Position numbers and translations under genes: made by a program
Source: Herbidospora galbida
Lineage (GTDB): Bacteria > Actinomycetota > Actinomycetes > Streptosporangiales > Streptosporangiaceae
Assembly: GCF_005233835.1 (NCBI RefSeq)
Contig: NZ_SZQA01000016.1
Span: 1 to 64,000, forward strand
DNA length: 64,000 nt
Direction of reading: 5' to 3'
Notes under the pieces: model-generated
The model's database searches: none
The model's input: the letters and a program-made list of their open reading frames with translations, nothing else
What the model was told of the DNA's origin: nothing
Shown: in pieces, positions 28,624 through 35,890 of the stretch
How the letters are laid out: every line of letters starts with the position of its first letter
Numbering within the stretch: the first letter of the stretch is position 1

Positions 28624-28694
28624 CCCTTGTGGATGACGCTCGCGGTGCCGGTGAGTTTCACCGTGCCGGGCTTCCGGACAATGATCTTCTTCAT
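28620..28694 (-). CDS. 24-residue micro-peptide coupled to the TPR gene
   Basis: ATG at 28694 opens a 24-codon frame beginning MKKIIVRKPGTV and ending ASVIHKG. It has a GAAAGAGG ribosome-binding site four bases before the ATG, and its TGA overlaps the GTG start of the large TPR protein, a strong sign of real translation. The product is basic at both ends, with a Thr-rich middle (VKLTGT), no Cys, and no signal peptide. It could be a secreted signal, a modified-peptide precursor, or a coupling leader. I do not recognise a named family. Confidence 0.65.
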   Translation of the reverse strand: MKKIIVRKPGTVKLTGTASVIHKG

Positions 28695-28745
28695 CGTGCC
28701 TCTTTCCCCGCTAAAGGGTTCCCCACTTTGGGCAACAACGCACAA

Positions 28746-28774
28746 TTATTAGTACGAATGTGCGTCTCGCCAAT
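28746..28774 (-). promoter_or_regulatory. Candidate promoter of the peptide/TPR/MFS operon
   Basis: On the minus strand, TTGGCG (28774-28769) and TAATAA (28751-28746) are 17 bases apart in an AT-rich island, rare for this genome, about 50 bases before the peptide ATG. The -10 departs from TAnnnT at the last base. Confidence 0.4.
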
Positions 28775-28786
28775 AGTGGAGACCGA

Positions 28787-29293
28787 CTATTTCGGGGGAA
28801 ATAGCGAAGAACGGGCAGAAGTCAGGACTTTCTCCACATAAAGAACAACCGAAACTCCTCTTTCCTCCCTGCGTAGTTCGCGCCAGCCGTACTTCCGGTA
28901 GAGCGCGACCGCGGCGCTCTGCTGCAGTGTGGTGTCGGCGCACAGCGCCGAGTAGCCGAGTTCGCGGGCCCGCTCCTCCAGCGTCTCCAGCATCAGCGCG
29001 CCGTAGCCGCGCCGCTGGAAATCGGGGTGGACGCGCAGGCGGCACATCTCGGCCACCTCGTCGTCGACCCGTCGCAGCGCGCCCATCGCAGCCAGCCGCC
29101 CACTGGACACCTCACCGACCAGGAACTCCCCCCGATCCTCGAGGTAGACCTCGTCGATGCGGGGGAAGTCGTCGTCGTAGTAGACCCCGTCGCCGGGGAC
29201 CAGCCCGACCTGCGCCAGACCGGCCTGGTGCATCGCCCACACCTCGTCGAGATCCGACCAGCGGTAGCGGCGCACCCGCAAAGGGGCCGTCAT
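28787..29293 (-). CDS. GNAT-family N-acetyltransferase
   Basis: A 168-residue acetyltransferase with the acetyl-CoA motif RVHPDFQRRGYGALMLETLEERA and the C-terminal strand AVALYRKYGWRELRREERG. The N-terminus (MTAPLRVRRYRWSDLDEVW) is typical. Its ATG overlaps the stop of the upstream XRE regulator (ATGA), so the two are translated together and the regulator may act on, or be acted on by, the transferase. The substrate is unknown. The last dozen residues (SARSSLFPPK) extend past the usual fold. Confidence 0.87.
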   Translation of the reverse strand: MTAPLRVRRYRWSDLDEVWAMHQAGLAQVGLVPGDGVYYDDDFPRIDEVYLEDRGEFLVGEVSSGRLAAMGALRRVDDEVAEMCRLRVHPDFQRRGYGALMLETLEERARELGYSALCADTTLQQSAAVALYRKYGWRELRREERGVSVVLYVEKVLTSARSSLFPPK

Positions 29294-30876
29294 TTGGCCC
29301 CCGGCAGGTCGCCGACGGAGAGCTGAGCCCGGTTCAGCGCCTCGCTTCTCAGCTCGGCGAGACCGGGCACATTCTCGCCGTTCTTGGCGACGATCGCCTT
29401 GATCAGGTCGTTGACACGGCCCATGACCAATTCGGTCCGGTGGATTTGCTCGATGCGGTGAAGGGCGTCGAGACCCTGCTTGACCGCCTCTTCCGGATCT
29501 CCCTCGAGCAGCCGGCACATGGCCAGGTCGACGCGGATGAGCGTCTGGTCGAGGGGCTCGCCGGCGTATTGGCCGAGGGCCTGTTCGAGGACCACGTCGG
29601 CCTCCAGCGTCTCGCCCAGCTTCACCAGGACGTCGCCCTGGTAGAAGTAGAGCTGCCGCTCGGTGTAGCCGAACGCGGCGTCCTCCTGCTCCGAGGGCAC
29701 CATCTGGGCGAAGGCCGCCCGCGCCCTCGACAGGGCCCGCTTGGCCTGCTCGACGACGTCTTTCTTCTGGCCGGTCGCCCCGGCGAGCATCGCCAGGGCG
29801 CGGGCCTCCACGACCGGGGCCATCGTCTTGGCCGCGCACGGGGTCTGGCCCGCGAGGTCGCGGCTCTTCTTCGCGAGGGTCAGGGCCTCACGCGGGTCGC
29901 CGTAGTAGAGCGGCACCAGGGATTCGCGGGCGGTCACCCACGCCCGCAGCGCGCGGTCGCCGGTCTCGTCGGCGGCGGTGCGGCCGGTGCGGAAGAAGGT
30001 CCGGGCCAGCCGGTGGTCGCCCAGATCGATCAGGATCATGCCGGTCAGGCCCGATAACTGGGCCGCCATGCGGCATAACCGCTCCTGCAGGTCGACCGGC
30101 TGCCGCCGCTCCAGCGCAGTGCGGACCGCGGAGAACTCCAGCAGCACGTCACAGAGCAGGCGTAAGGGCGGGGTGTTCATGTACTGCCTGCCGAAGCCGA
30201 TGGTGGCCTCTTCCCACTGGTCGAGCATCGCCGGGGAAACCGTCGCCGACACCATGACGTCGTCCATCTTGCGGCGAATGTTCTCGGTGGCCGCCAGTAC
30301 CTGGGCATCGAGCCCGGTCACCGGTACGGCGGCACCTCCGGCGAGGAGCTGCAGCAGCGTCCTCCGTAGCACGTTCTCGTCCTCCTCGCCCCTGCCCTGC
30401 GCGGTGACACCACTCTCCGGTTGGAGCAGCAGCTCGCGCGGGACCGGGGAAACGTCGGGTCTTGCCTCTTGTGGGTCGCCGCCGCGTACGACGCCCGGCA
30501 TGCGGTGGCCGTGGCCACAGATGCACGGACCCTCGTATCCGAGGGCGACCGGTTCAACCCGGTAGACGGTGCACAGGTAGTGGAGGTATTCGGGCCCGGG
30601 CCGCTTGAGCCCCGACTCGTACGCCGACAGGAGGGTCTCCCCGATCCCCGGAGGGTTCTTGCCGTCTCGCTCGAAGAGAGCGCGTACTTGTTCGATGACG
30701 TCGGCGAGCGCTATGCCGTGCGAGAGGCGGTGGCATTTGATCCGGGACGTACCGAACTGAACCGAGCACGCTTCGAAGATCTCCTCAGCGATGCTCGCCA
30801 GACTCCGCCCTGCGGCCAGGCCCCTGGCCCGCACCCGCCGGGCGGTCTCCGTTTCCTTGTGCTGCCTGCCGGACAT
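29290..30876 (-). CDS. XRE-like HTH regulator with C-terminal TPR-type helices
   Basis: A 528-residue protein. Residues about 45-115 hold a helix-turn-helix related to XRE domains (PGIGETLLSAYESGLKRPGPEYLHYLCTVYRVEPVALGY). After a Cys/His-containing linker (GPCICGHGHR), residues 170-500 form an all-helical TPR-like region. This is the architecture of many actinomycete morphology/antibiotic regulators whose ligand is unknown. The ATG has a GAGAGGGG site upstream; an alternative start 19 codons earlier exists. Coupled to the GNAT downstream and divergent from the small TTG-start gene. Confidence 0.85.
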   Translation of the reverse strand: MSGRQHKETETARRVRARGLAAGRSLASIAEEIFEACSVQFGTSRIKCHRLSHGIALADVIEQVRALFERDGKNPPGIGETLLSAYESGLKRPGPEYLHYLCTVYRVEPVALGYEGPCICGHGHRMPGVVRGGDPQEARPDVSPVPRELLLQPESGVTAQGRGEEDENVLRRTLLQLLAGGAAVPVTGLDAQVLAATENIRRKMDDVMVSATVSPAMLDQWEEATIGFGRQYMNTPPLRLLCDVLLEFSAVRTALERRQPVDLQERLCRMAAQLSGLTGMILIDLGDHRLARTFFRTGRTAADETGDRALRAWVTARESLVPLYYGDPREALTLAKKSRDLAGQTPCAAKTMAPVVEARALAMLAGATGQKKDVVEQAKRALSRARAAFAQMVPSEQEDAAFGYTERQLYFYQGDVLVKLGETLEADVVLEQALGQYAGEPLDQTLIRVDLAMCRLLEGDPEEAVKQGLDALHRIEQIHRTELVMGRVNDLIKAIVAKNGENVPGLAELRSEALNRAQLSVGDLPGAK

Positions 30877-31191
30877 ACCGGCCCCTCTCCGTGGCCGGCC
30901 GAATGCGCCGTCCACATGTCCCGACCGGTCCACATTTCGTTGACACAGCGTAACCTCGGGGTTGCACTACGCCCAGAAGAAATAATGGACCAGTTTTGGT
31001 GCGGCCCGGACCTGCAATAGAACGTGCTGATAGAGGATCGTCCACCGGCGGGCGACATTCTTCAACCCACTTGGTGGTAACCGCATCCAACGCCCACTTA
31101 TCACCTCGTTGACCCATCCCGCTCAGTGAGTCATCTTGGGCCGACCAGCAACGAACGCAGGGTTCAGATTGCGGGAGGAGGAGGACGAACG
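30877..31191. other. Intergenic region between XRE regulator and small acidic protein
   Basis: This 315-base region holds candidate promoters for the two divergent genes. On the plus strand, TTGACC (31109-31114) and CATCTT (31132-31137) are 17 bases apart, about 55 bases before the small gene. A consensus TTGACA at 30940-30945 has no good -10 partner. On the minus strand, TACGCT (30952-30947) is a possible -10 for the XRE gene. No ORF is supported. Confidence 0.4.
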
Positions 31192-31452
31192 TTGGGGGAG
31201 GACGATTTCGGGCATCTGGAGCGACTCGCTTCGGAGCTCGACTCGCGAGGTCTCCTCGCACGGGTCGTAACCACCCAATCGGGTCGGGCCTTCGTGCGAG
31301 TGATCAACCCGAAGGCGACGAGTCTCACCGAGAACGTCGTCTGCAAGTCGGCCGACTACTGGTGGTCCTGGGGGGAACGGATGCATCGCGCGGATGATCC
31401 GGCCGGAGCCGCCACGAAAGTCGCCCGTGTACTCGCCGCGGTGGGCGAGTAG
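31192..31452 (+). CDS. Small protein with TTG start, divergent from XRE regulator
   Basis: An 86-residue protein, MGEDDFGHLERLASELDSRG onward, containing RAFVRVINPKAT, NVVCKSADYWWSWGE and a C-terminal helix AATKVARVLAAVGE. The TTG start is strongly supported by a GGAGGAGGAGG ribosome-binding site (31173-31183) eight bases before it. No membrane segment or known domain. The Trp-rich YWWSWGE strand is characteristic of short proteins I associate with XRE-regulator loci in actinomycetes; this is an impression, not a verified family. Probably a partner of the divergent regulator. Confidence 0.75.
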   Translation: MGEDDFGHLERLASELDSRGLLARVVTTQSGRAFVRVINPKATSLTENVVCKSADYWWSWGERMHRADDPAGAATKVARVLAAVGE

Positions 31453-31519
31453 ATCGAAACGGCGACGGGCCGGGTGAAGCGCAGTCACCCTGAGCCCGTC
31501 GCCACCGCCGCGGCTTCAC

Positions 31520-31584
31520 GGAGCCGGCGGGCGGCCCGGTGCGGAACGTTCCCGAGGGAACGTTGTGGTCGGCCCGCCGGCTCC
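31520..31584. repeat. Nested inverted repeats (cruciform-like)
   Basis: The outer arms GGAGCCGGCGGGC (31520-31532) and GCCCGCCGGCTCC (31572-31584) are perfect 13-base complements. Inside them, AACGTTCCC (31545-31553) and GGGAACGTT (31556-31564) form a second perfect nine-base dyad separated by only two bases. It could be a terminator for the small gene upstream or an operator. Confidence 0.7.
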
Positions 31585-31617
31585 GAATTCCCCGTCTTCC
31601 ATGGATTTCCCTGGTCT

Positions 31618-31639
31618 GCCGCCCGCCGGCGCGGGCGGC
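31618..31639. terminator. GC hairpin downstream of the nested repeat
   Basis: GCCGCCCGC and GCGGGCGGC pair perfectly around CGGC; a GGGGGATCCCCC palindrome follows at once. No T-tract. Confidence 0.4.
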
Positions 31640-31860
31640 ACTGGGGGGGATCCCCCTCTCGGAGAAAGGCACGAGACACGCTTCCGGGTGCGCGTCTCCG
31701 CCCCGCTGAACGTCACAGGAGCACCGGTCCCGCCGCCCTCCGCGGCCCGGTGAGACGGTGCTCACGTCCCCCGGCGTGAATGTGACGACAGCCGGTTCGA
31801 TCGGCAATATGGGTGCAGCCTGCCCGAAACCGACGAGCCGATCCGAGGGGGATCCACTCC

Positions 31861-32871
31861 GTGTTCCTGCTCTCCCCGAGCCCTTCCCCGTCTCCCACAC
31901 CCACCCCGTCAGGCTTCATACCTGACCCGAAGGCGGCGGCGAACGCACTGTGCAGCAGTGACGACTTCGGGATCTGCAATCTGGTGAGCGGTCTCATAGG
32001 GAACGCGGACTGGGCGAAGATCATCGCAGGCCTCCTCAGCGCGAGCATCGCGATCGTGCTGATCCTCGCGGTCGCCATCGTCCTGCGGGCGATCGTGCAC
32101 CGCCTGATCAAGCGCGTCTCCACCCGCGCTTCCTCCGTGTCCATGCCGGAGCGGCTGCGGTCGCGGTTCGGCGGCCCCCAGGAGGGCCTCGACGCGATCC
32201 TCGCCGAACGCCGCCGCCAGCGCTCGGAGACCCTGGGCTCGGTCCTGCGGCACGTCACCTCGATAGTGATCCTCGGCACCGCCCTGCTGATGATCATCTC
32301 TCGCCTCGGCCTCGACCTCGCGCCCCTGCTGACCAGCGTCGGAATCCTGGGCGTCGCCATAGGGTTCGGCGCCCAGGAGCTCGTCAAGGACTTCATCGCC
32401 GGCATGTTCATGCTGATGGAAGACCAGTACGGCGTCGGCGACGTGATCGATGTCGGCGTCTCCACCGGCACCGTCGAGGCGGTCAGCCTGCGCATCACGC
32501 GGCTCCGCGACGCCGACGGCAAGGTCTGGTACGTCCGCAACGGCACCATCACCCGCGTCGCCAACGAGTCGCAGGGCTGGTCGCGGGCCCTCGTGGACAT
32601 CCCCGTGGCCTACGACTCCGACGTGGCCCGGACCAGGGAGATCCTGGTCACCGTGGCCACCGAGATGTGGGACGACCAGTCCTACCGCGACAGCATCATC
32701 GTCGAGGAGCCCCAGGTCTTCGGCATGGAGCAGATCTCCGGCACGGCCATCGTCTTCCGCGTCGTCGCCAAGACCGCCCCGGGCAAGCAGCACGAGGTGG
32801 CGCGCGAGTTGCGTACCCGGATCAAGAGGGCCTTCGACGAGCGCGGGCTGGCCATCGCCACGATCGCGTGA
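31861..32871 (+). CDS. mscS: Small-conductance mechanosensitive channel (MscS family)
   Basis: A 336-residue channel protein releasing solutes on hypo-osmotic shock. The N-terminus has a Pro/Ser repeat (SPSPSPTPTPSG) before the first membrane helix (IIAGLLSASIAIVLILAVAIVL). The pore helix and following beta domain match the family (GILGVAIGFGAQELVKDFIAGMFMLMEDQYGVGD). The GTG start (MFLLSPSPSP) follows GAGGGGG. It precedes the haemoglobin gene by 34 bases. Confidence 0.92.
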   Translation: MFLLSPSPSPSPTPTPSGFIPDPKAAANALCSSDDFGICNLVSGLIGNADWAKIIAGLLSASIAIVLILAVAIVLRAIVHRLIKRVSTRASSVSMPERLRSRFGGPQEGLDAILAERRRQRSETLGSVLRHVTSIVILGTALLMIISRLGLDLAPLLTSVGILGVAIGFGAQELVKDFIAGMFMLMEDQYGVGDVIDVGVSTGTVEAVSLRITRLRDADGKVWYVRNGTITRVANESQGWSRALVDIPVAYDSDVARTREILVTVATEMWDDQSYRDSIIVEEPQVFGMEQISGTAIVFRVVAKTAPGKQHEVARELRTRIKRAFDERGLAIATIA

Positions 32872-32893
32872 CACCGGCACTCGGGAGCTGTTT

Positions 32894-32899
32894 TAACCT
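32894..32899 (+). promoter_or_regulatory. -10 element of a probable leaderless promoter (trHbO gene)
   Basis: TAACCT lies six bases before the GTG start of the haemoglobin gene. GTGACA at 32868-32873, 20 bases upstream and overlapping the mscS stop, is a loose -35 candidate. Confidence 0.45.
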
Positions 32900-32905
32900 G
32901 AGAAG

Positions 32906-33283
32906 GTGAGCAGCGAGCAGACGTTTTACGACCTCGTCGGCGGCGAGGAGACCTTCGACCGGCTGGTGCGGCGGTTCTACGAAGGCGTCCGCGAAGACCC
33001 GGTGCTCAAACCCCTCTATCCCGAAGACGACTTCGAGGGCGCCGAAGACCGGCTGCGGATGTTCCTCAAGCAATATTGGGGTGGCCCCAACACCTACAGC
33101 CAGGAGCGCGGCCACCCCCGGCTGCGCATGCGCCACGCCCCGTTCGTGATCGGCGAGGCCGAGCGCGACGCCTGGCTGAAGCACATGGGCGACGCCGTCA
33201 ACGAGCTCCAGCTCCCCGCCGAGCAGGAGAGCAAGCTGTGGCAATACCTGGTTTACGCCGCCCACAGCCTGGTAAACGCATGA
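32906..33283 (+). CDS. glbO: Group II truncated haemoglobin (GlbO type)
   Basis: A 125-residue 2-on-2 globin. Features of trHbO are [22 protein letters not shown] at the N-terminus, PLYPEDD, the [10 protein letters not shown] segment, the proximal haem His in [11 protein letters not shown], and an invariant Trp in [10 protein letters not shown]. It binds oxygen/NO and supports redox or respiratory functions. The stop is one base before the ATG of the glucosidase gene, so the two are co-translated, an order often seen in actinobacteria. Confidence 0.95.
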   Translation: MSSEQTFYDLVGGEETFDRLVRRFYEGVREDPVLKPLYPEDDFEGAEDRLRMFLKQYWGGPNTYSQERGHPRLRMRHAPFVIGEAERDAWLKHMGDAVNELQLPAEQESKLWQYLVYAAHSLVNA

Positions 33284-33284
33284 G

Positions 33285-34781
33285 ATGACCTCCCCCTGGT
33301 GGCGTGACGCCGTCGTCTACGAGATCTACGTCCGCAGCTTCGCCGACGCCTCGGGTGACGGCGTCGGCGACCTCCCCGGGGTGACCAGTCGGCTCCCCTA
33401 CCTCGCCGAGCTGGGCGTCGACGCCGTCTGGCTGACGCCCTTCTACCGGTCGCCGATGGCCGACGGCGGTTACGACGTGGCCGACTACCGCGACGTCGAC
33501 CCGTCGTTCGGCACCCTGGCCGACTTCGACGCACTGGTCGCGAAGGCCCACGAGCTGGGCCTGCGGGTGATGATCGACGTCGTGCCGAACCACAGCTCGA
33601 TCGAGCACCCGTGGTTCCAGGAGGCGCTGCGCGGGATCAAGCGCGACCGCTACCTGTTCCGCACCGAGACCAACAACTGGCAGTCGGTGTTCGGCGGCCC
33701 GGCCTGGACCCGCGTCGCCGACGGCTCCTACTACCTGCACCTGTTCGCCCCCGAGCAGCCCGACTTCAACTGGCGCAATCCGGAGGTCCACGCCGAGTTC
33801 CTCGACGTGCTGCGCTTCTGGCTCGACCGGGGCGTCGACGGCTTTCGGATCGACGTCGCCAACGGCCTCTACAAAGAGGAAGGCCTGCCCGACACCACCG
33901 CCGGCTTCGTGTCCGGCAGCCCGATGTCGAGCCGGCCCGAGGTCCACGGGGTCTACCGGGAGTGGCGGGCGCTCATGGACTCCTATCCCGGCGAACGTGC
34001 CTTCGTGGGCGAGGTGTGGACCGACACTCCCGAAGACCTCGCTCTTTATGTACGCCCGGACGAACTCCACCAGAGCTTCAACTTCGCCTGGCTGAAAGCC
34101 CCCTGGTCGGCCGACGCGTTCCGCGCGGTGATCGACAAGACCCTGACCGAGATCGCCGCGCCGACGTGGGTGCTGTCGAACCACGACGTGGTCCGCCACG
34201 TGACCCGCTATGGAGAGGGATCCCTTACCCCCTCCGGGGGGATAGACCGGGCGAAAGCCGCACTTCTGGCCATGCTGGCCCTTCCGGGTTCGGCTTACCT
34301 CTACCAGGGGGAGGAACTCGGCCTCCCCGAGGTACAGGAAATTCCCCCAGACAAGCGCCAGGACCCCACCTTCTTCCAGACCAACGGCGAACTGCCCGGC
34401 CGCGACGGCTGCCGGGTCCCCCTGCCCTGGTCGGGCTCCGCGAGCCCCTACGGCTTCGGCACGGGCGAACCGTGGCTCCCCCAGCCGTCGAGCTGGGCGC
34501 TGCTGTCGGCCGAGCGTCAGGCCGCCGACCCGGCCTCGACGCTGTCCTTCTACAAGGCGGCGCTGGCCTGGCGGAAGCAGATCATGTCCGGCGACGAGAT
34601 CGAATGGCTGGCCGGGCCTCCCGACACGCTGTTCTTCCGGCGGGGTTCGGTGATCTGCGCGGTGAACTGCGGCGACGTTGCGGTCCGTTTGCCCGAACAC
34701 AAAGAGCTGGTATTGGCGACCGCGCCCTTGATCGACGACCTCCTGCCGGCCGACGGCGGGGCCTGGCTGCTCTCCGAGTAG
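33285..34781 (+). CDS. GH13 alpha-glucosidase
   Basis: A 498-residue family-13 glycosidase. It starts with WWRDAVVYEIYVRSFAD and shows the four conserved regions: DVVPNHSS, GFRIDVAN with the nucleophile Asp (about 188), FVGEVW with the acid/base Glu (about 241), and LSNHD with the stabilising Asp (about 300). It belongs to the oligo-1,6-glucosidase/alpha-glucosidase branch acting on short malto- or isomalto-oligosaccharides; cytoplasmic, no signal peptide. Directly after glbO with a one-base gap. Confidence 0.93.
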   Translation: MTSPWWRDAVVYEIYVRSFADASGDGVGDLPGVTSRLPYLAELGVDAVWLTPFYRSPMADGGYDVADYRDVDPSFGTLADFDALVAKAHELGLRVMIDVVPNHSSIEHPWFQEALRGIKRDRYLFRTETNNWQSVFGGPAWTRVADGSYYLHLFAPEQPDFNWRNPEVHAEFLDVLRFWLDRGVDGFRIDVANGLYKEEGLPDTTAGFVSGSPMSSRPEVHGVYREWRALMDSYPGERAFVGEVWTDTPEDLALYVRPDELHQSFNFAWLKAPWSADAFRAVIDKTLTEIAAPTWVLSNHDVVRHVTRYGEGSLTPSGGIDRAKAALLAMLALPGSAYLYQGEELGLPEVQEIPPDKRQDPTFFQTNGELPGRDGCRVPLPWSGSASPYGFGTGEPWLPQPSSWALLSAERQAADPASTLSFYKAALAWRKQIMSGDEIEWLAGPPDTLFFRRGSVICAVNCGDVAVRLPEHKELVLATAPLIDDLLPADGGAWLLSE

Positions 34782-34868
34782 GAAAGATTTCCACCCGTTC
34801 TTTTCTCCCGCCACCTTGTACGCAGGAGGAAAGAACTCAACCCGGCGAACCTCGACCAGACTCGGACC

Positions 34869-35264
34869 ATGGACGAGCAGAGGCTGTTACGACAGGGCAT
34901 GACGATCAGCGTCCGCACCCGCCGGGACGTAGTGGTCGTCGATCCGGCGCGGTTCATGGCGGCGGCGCGGGCGGCCTACCGCGATCTCCACCCCGGCGTC
35001 AGCGAGGAGGAGGCGGCCGACAACGTCGTGGACGTGTACGACGCGGTCCACGTCCTCCTCGACCGGCTCGGCCGCTTGGCGCCCGACGCGCCGGAGACGC
35101 TGATCGGCCGCGGCGGCCCGCTGCCCGGCCACCGCGTCCTGGACCGTCCCGACGGCCTGTCCCCGGCGGGCGAGTTACAGGAGATCGTGCTCGACGATCC
35201 GATGGCGTTGCAGGACTACGGCTGCTTCCTCCCTGAAGATCCGTTCGCCCTGCCGCCCGGCTGA
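34869..35264 (+). CDS. Hypothetical protein (131 aa)
   Basis: I do not recognise a family. The product is acidic and soluble: TRRDVVVVDPARFMAAARAA is followed by an amphipathic helix region (SEEEAADNVVDVYDAVHVLLDRLG) and a Pro/Leu/Asp-rich tail. A start at MTISVRT ten residues later is equally possible. Codon use is that of a real gene. Its 3' end overlaps by 90 bases with the opposing truncated HAD gene, which is unusual and suggests the latter is eroded. Confidence 0.6.
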   Translation: MDEQRLLRQGMTISVRTRRDVVVVDPARFMAAARAAYRDLHPGVSEEEAADNVVDVYDAVHVLLDRLGRLAPDAPETLIGRGGPLPGHRVLDRPDGLSPAGELQEIVLDDPMALQDYGCFLPEDPFALPPG

Positions 35265-35744
35265 GCCCGCGTCGGCGACCAGAGCGCGGCAAGCTCCGCG
35301 AGGCTGGAGATCGTCCGCGACGACCGTACAGGCGAGGAAATCCGCCACCCCGATCAGGTCAGGGCGCGAGTTCCCGTTGGTGATCAACGCCAGCCGATGG
35401 CCCCGCGACCGCAGCTCCCGCAGACAGGGCAGGGTGTGGGGATAGAGCGTGACTCCCGCGTGCCGGGCGCGCATGTACTCGGCGTGCACCCGCCCGGCGA
35501 ACCCGTCGCCCGCCCCGGTCAGCCGGGCGCACTCCTCGAAGGCGGCCCGCCGGATGTCCTCCATCGGCGCGTCGGCGAACTCGGGCCGCGCCGCCACGTC
35601 GTCGCGGACCCGCCTCAGCCACTCCGGTGTGACCGGCGGGCCGAAGAGCCCCGCCGCCACGGTGAGGGCCCGCTGCATCGCCCCCTGGAAGTCCCACAGC
35701 GTCTCGTCGCCGTCGAAGGTGACTGTTCTCACCCGACAGGTCAT
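35175..35744 (-). CDS. HAD-family hydrolase, 3'-truncated (probable pseudogene)
   Basis: A 189-residue frame starting MTCRVRTVTFDGDETLWDFQ, with HAD motif I (DGDET, nucleophile Asp first) and motif II in LALITNGNS. The cap helices read normally to about residue 135. After DFLACTVVADD the expected Lys motif III and the acidic motif IV are missing; the remaining 50 residues (LQPRGACRALVADAG onward) do not resemble a HAD and overlap the opposing gene at 34869-35264. Most simply, the 3' end was lost by a deletion and the frame reads into unrelated DNA. Catalysis is unlikely. Confidence 0.65.
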   Translation of the reverse strand: MTCRVRTVTFDGDETLWDFQGAMQRALTVAAGLFGPPVTPEWLRRVRDDVAARPEFADAPMEDIRRAAFEECARLTGAGDGFAGRVHAEYMRARHAGVTLYPHTLPCLRELRSRGHRLALITNGNSRPDLIGVADFLACTVVADDLQPRGACRALVADAGSAGRQGERIFREEAAVVLQRHRIVEHDLL

Positions 35745-35890
35745 CCCCTCTCTGGACCAGATCGCCAAAAAACTTCCCGACTTCTCGGAAGTTTTCGTTA
35801 TCCCCCCGCGACCTGCGGGTCTCCTGTGTGGCGGCGCGTAGTGAGCGCCCCCCTCCACGTCTCCTCAACAGGACAAGGACCCCATCCACC

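Larger units (their letters stand above)
31453..31860. other. Intergenic region with stacked inverted repeats
   Basis: This 408-base region has no convincing gene. It carries nested inverted repeats at 31520-31584, a separate nine-base hairpin at 31618-31639 and a GGGGGATCCCCC palindrome at 31645-31656. The mscS gene has GAGGGGG before its GTG start. Confidence 0.5.

Noticed and set aside
31161-31170. GGTTCAGATT resembling a tRNA T-loop
   Set aside because: No acceptor stem or anticodon arm can be built around it; it precedes a ribosome-binding site.
31325-31900. Minus-strand frames across the small gene and the 31.5-31.8 kb gap
   Set aside because: They have no domain or ribosome-binding site and overlap the inverted-repeat region; composition is not gene-like.
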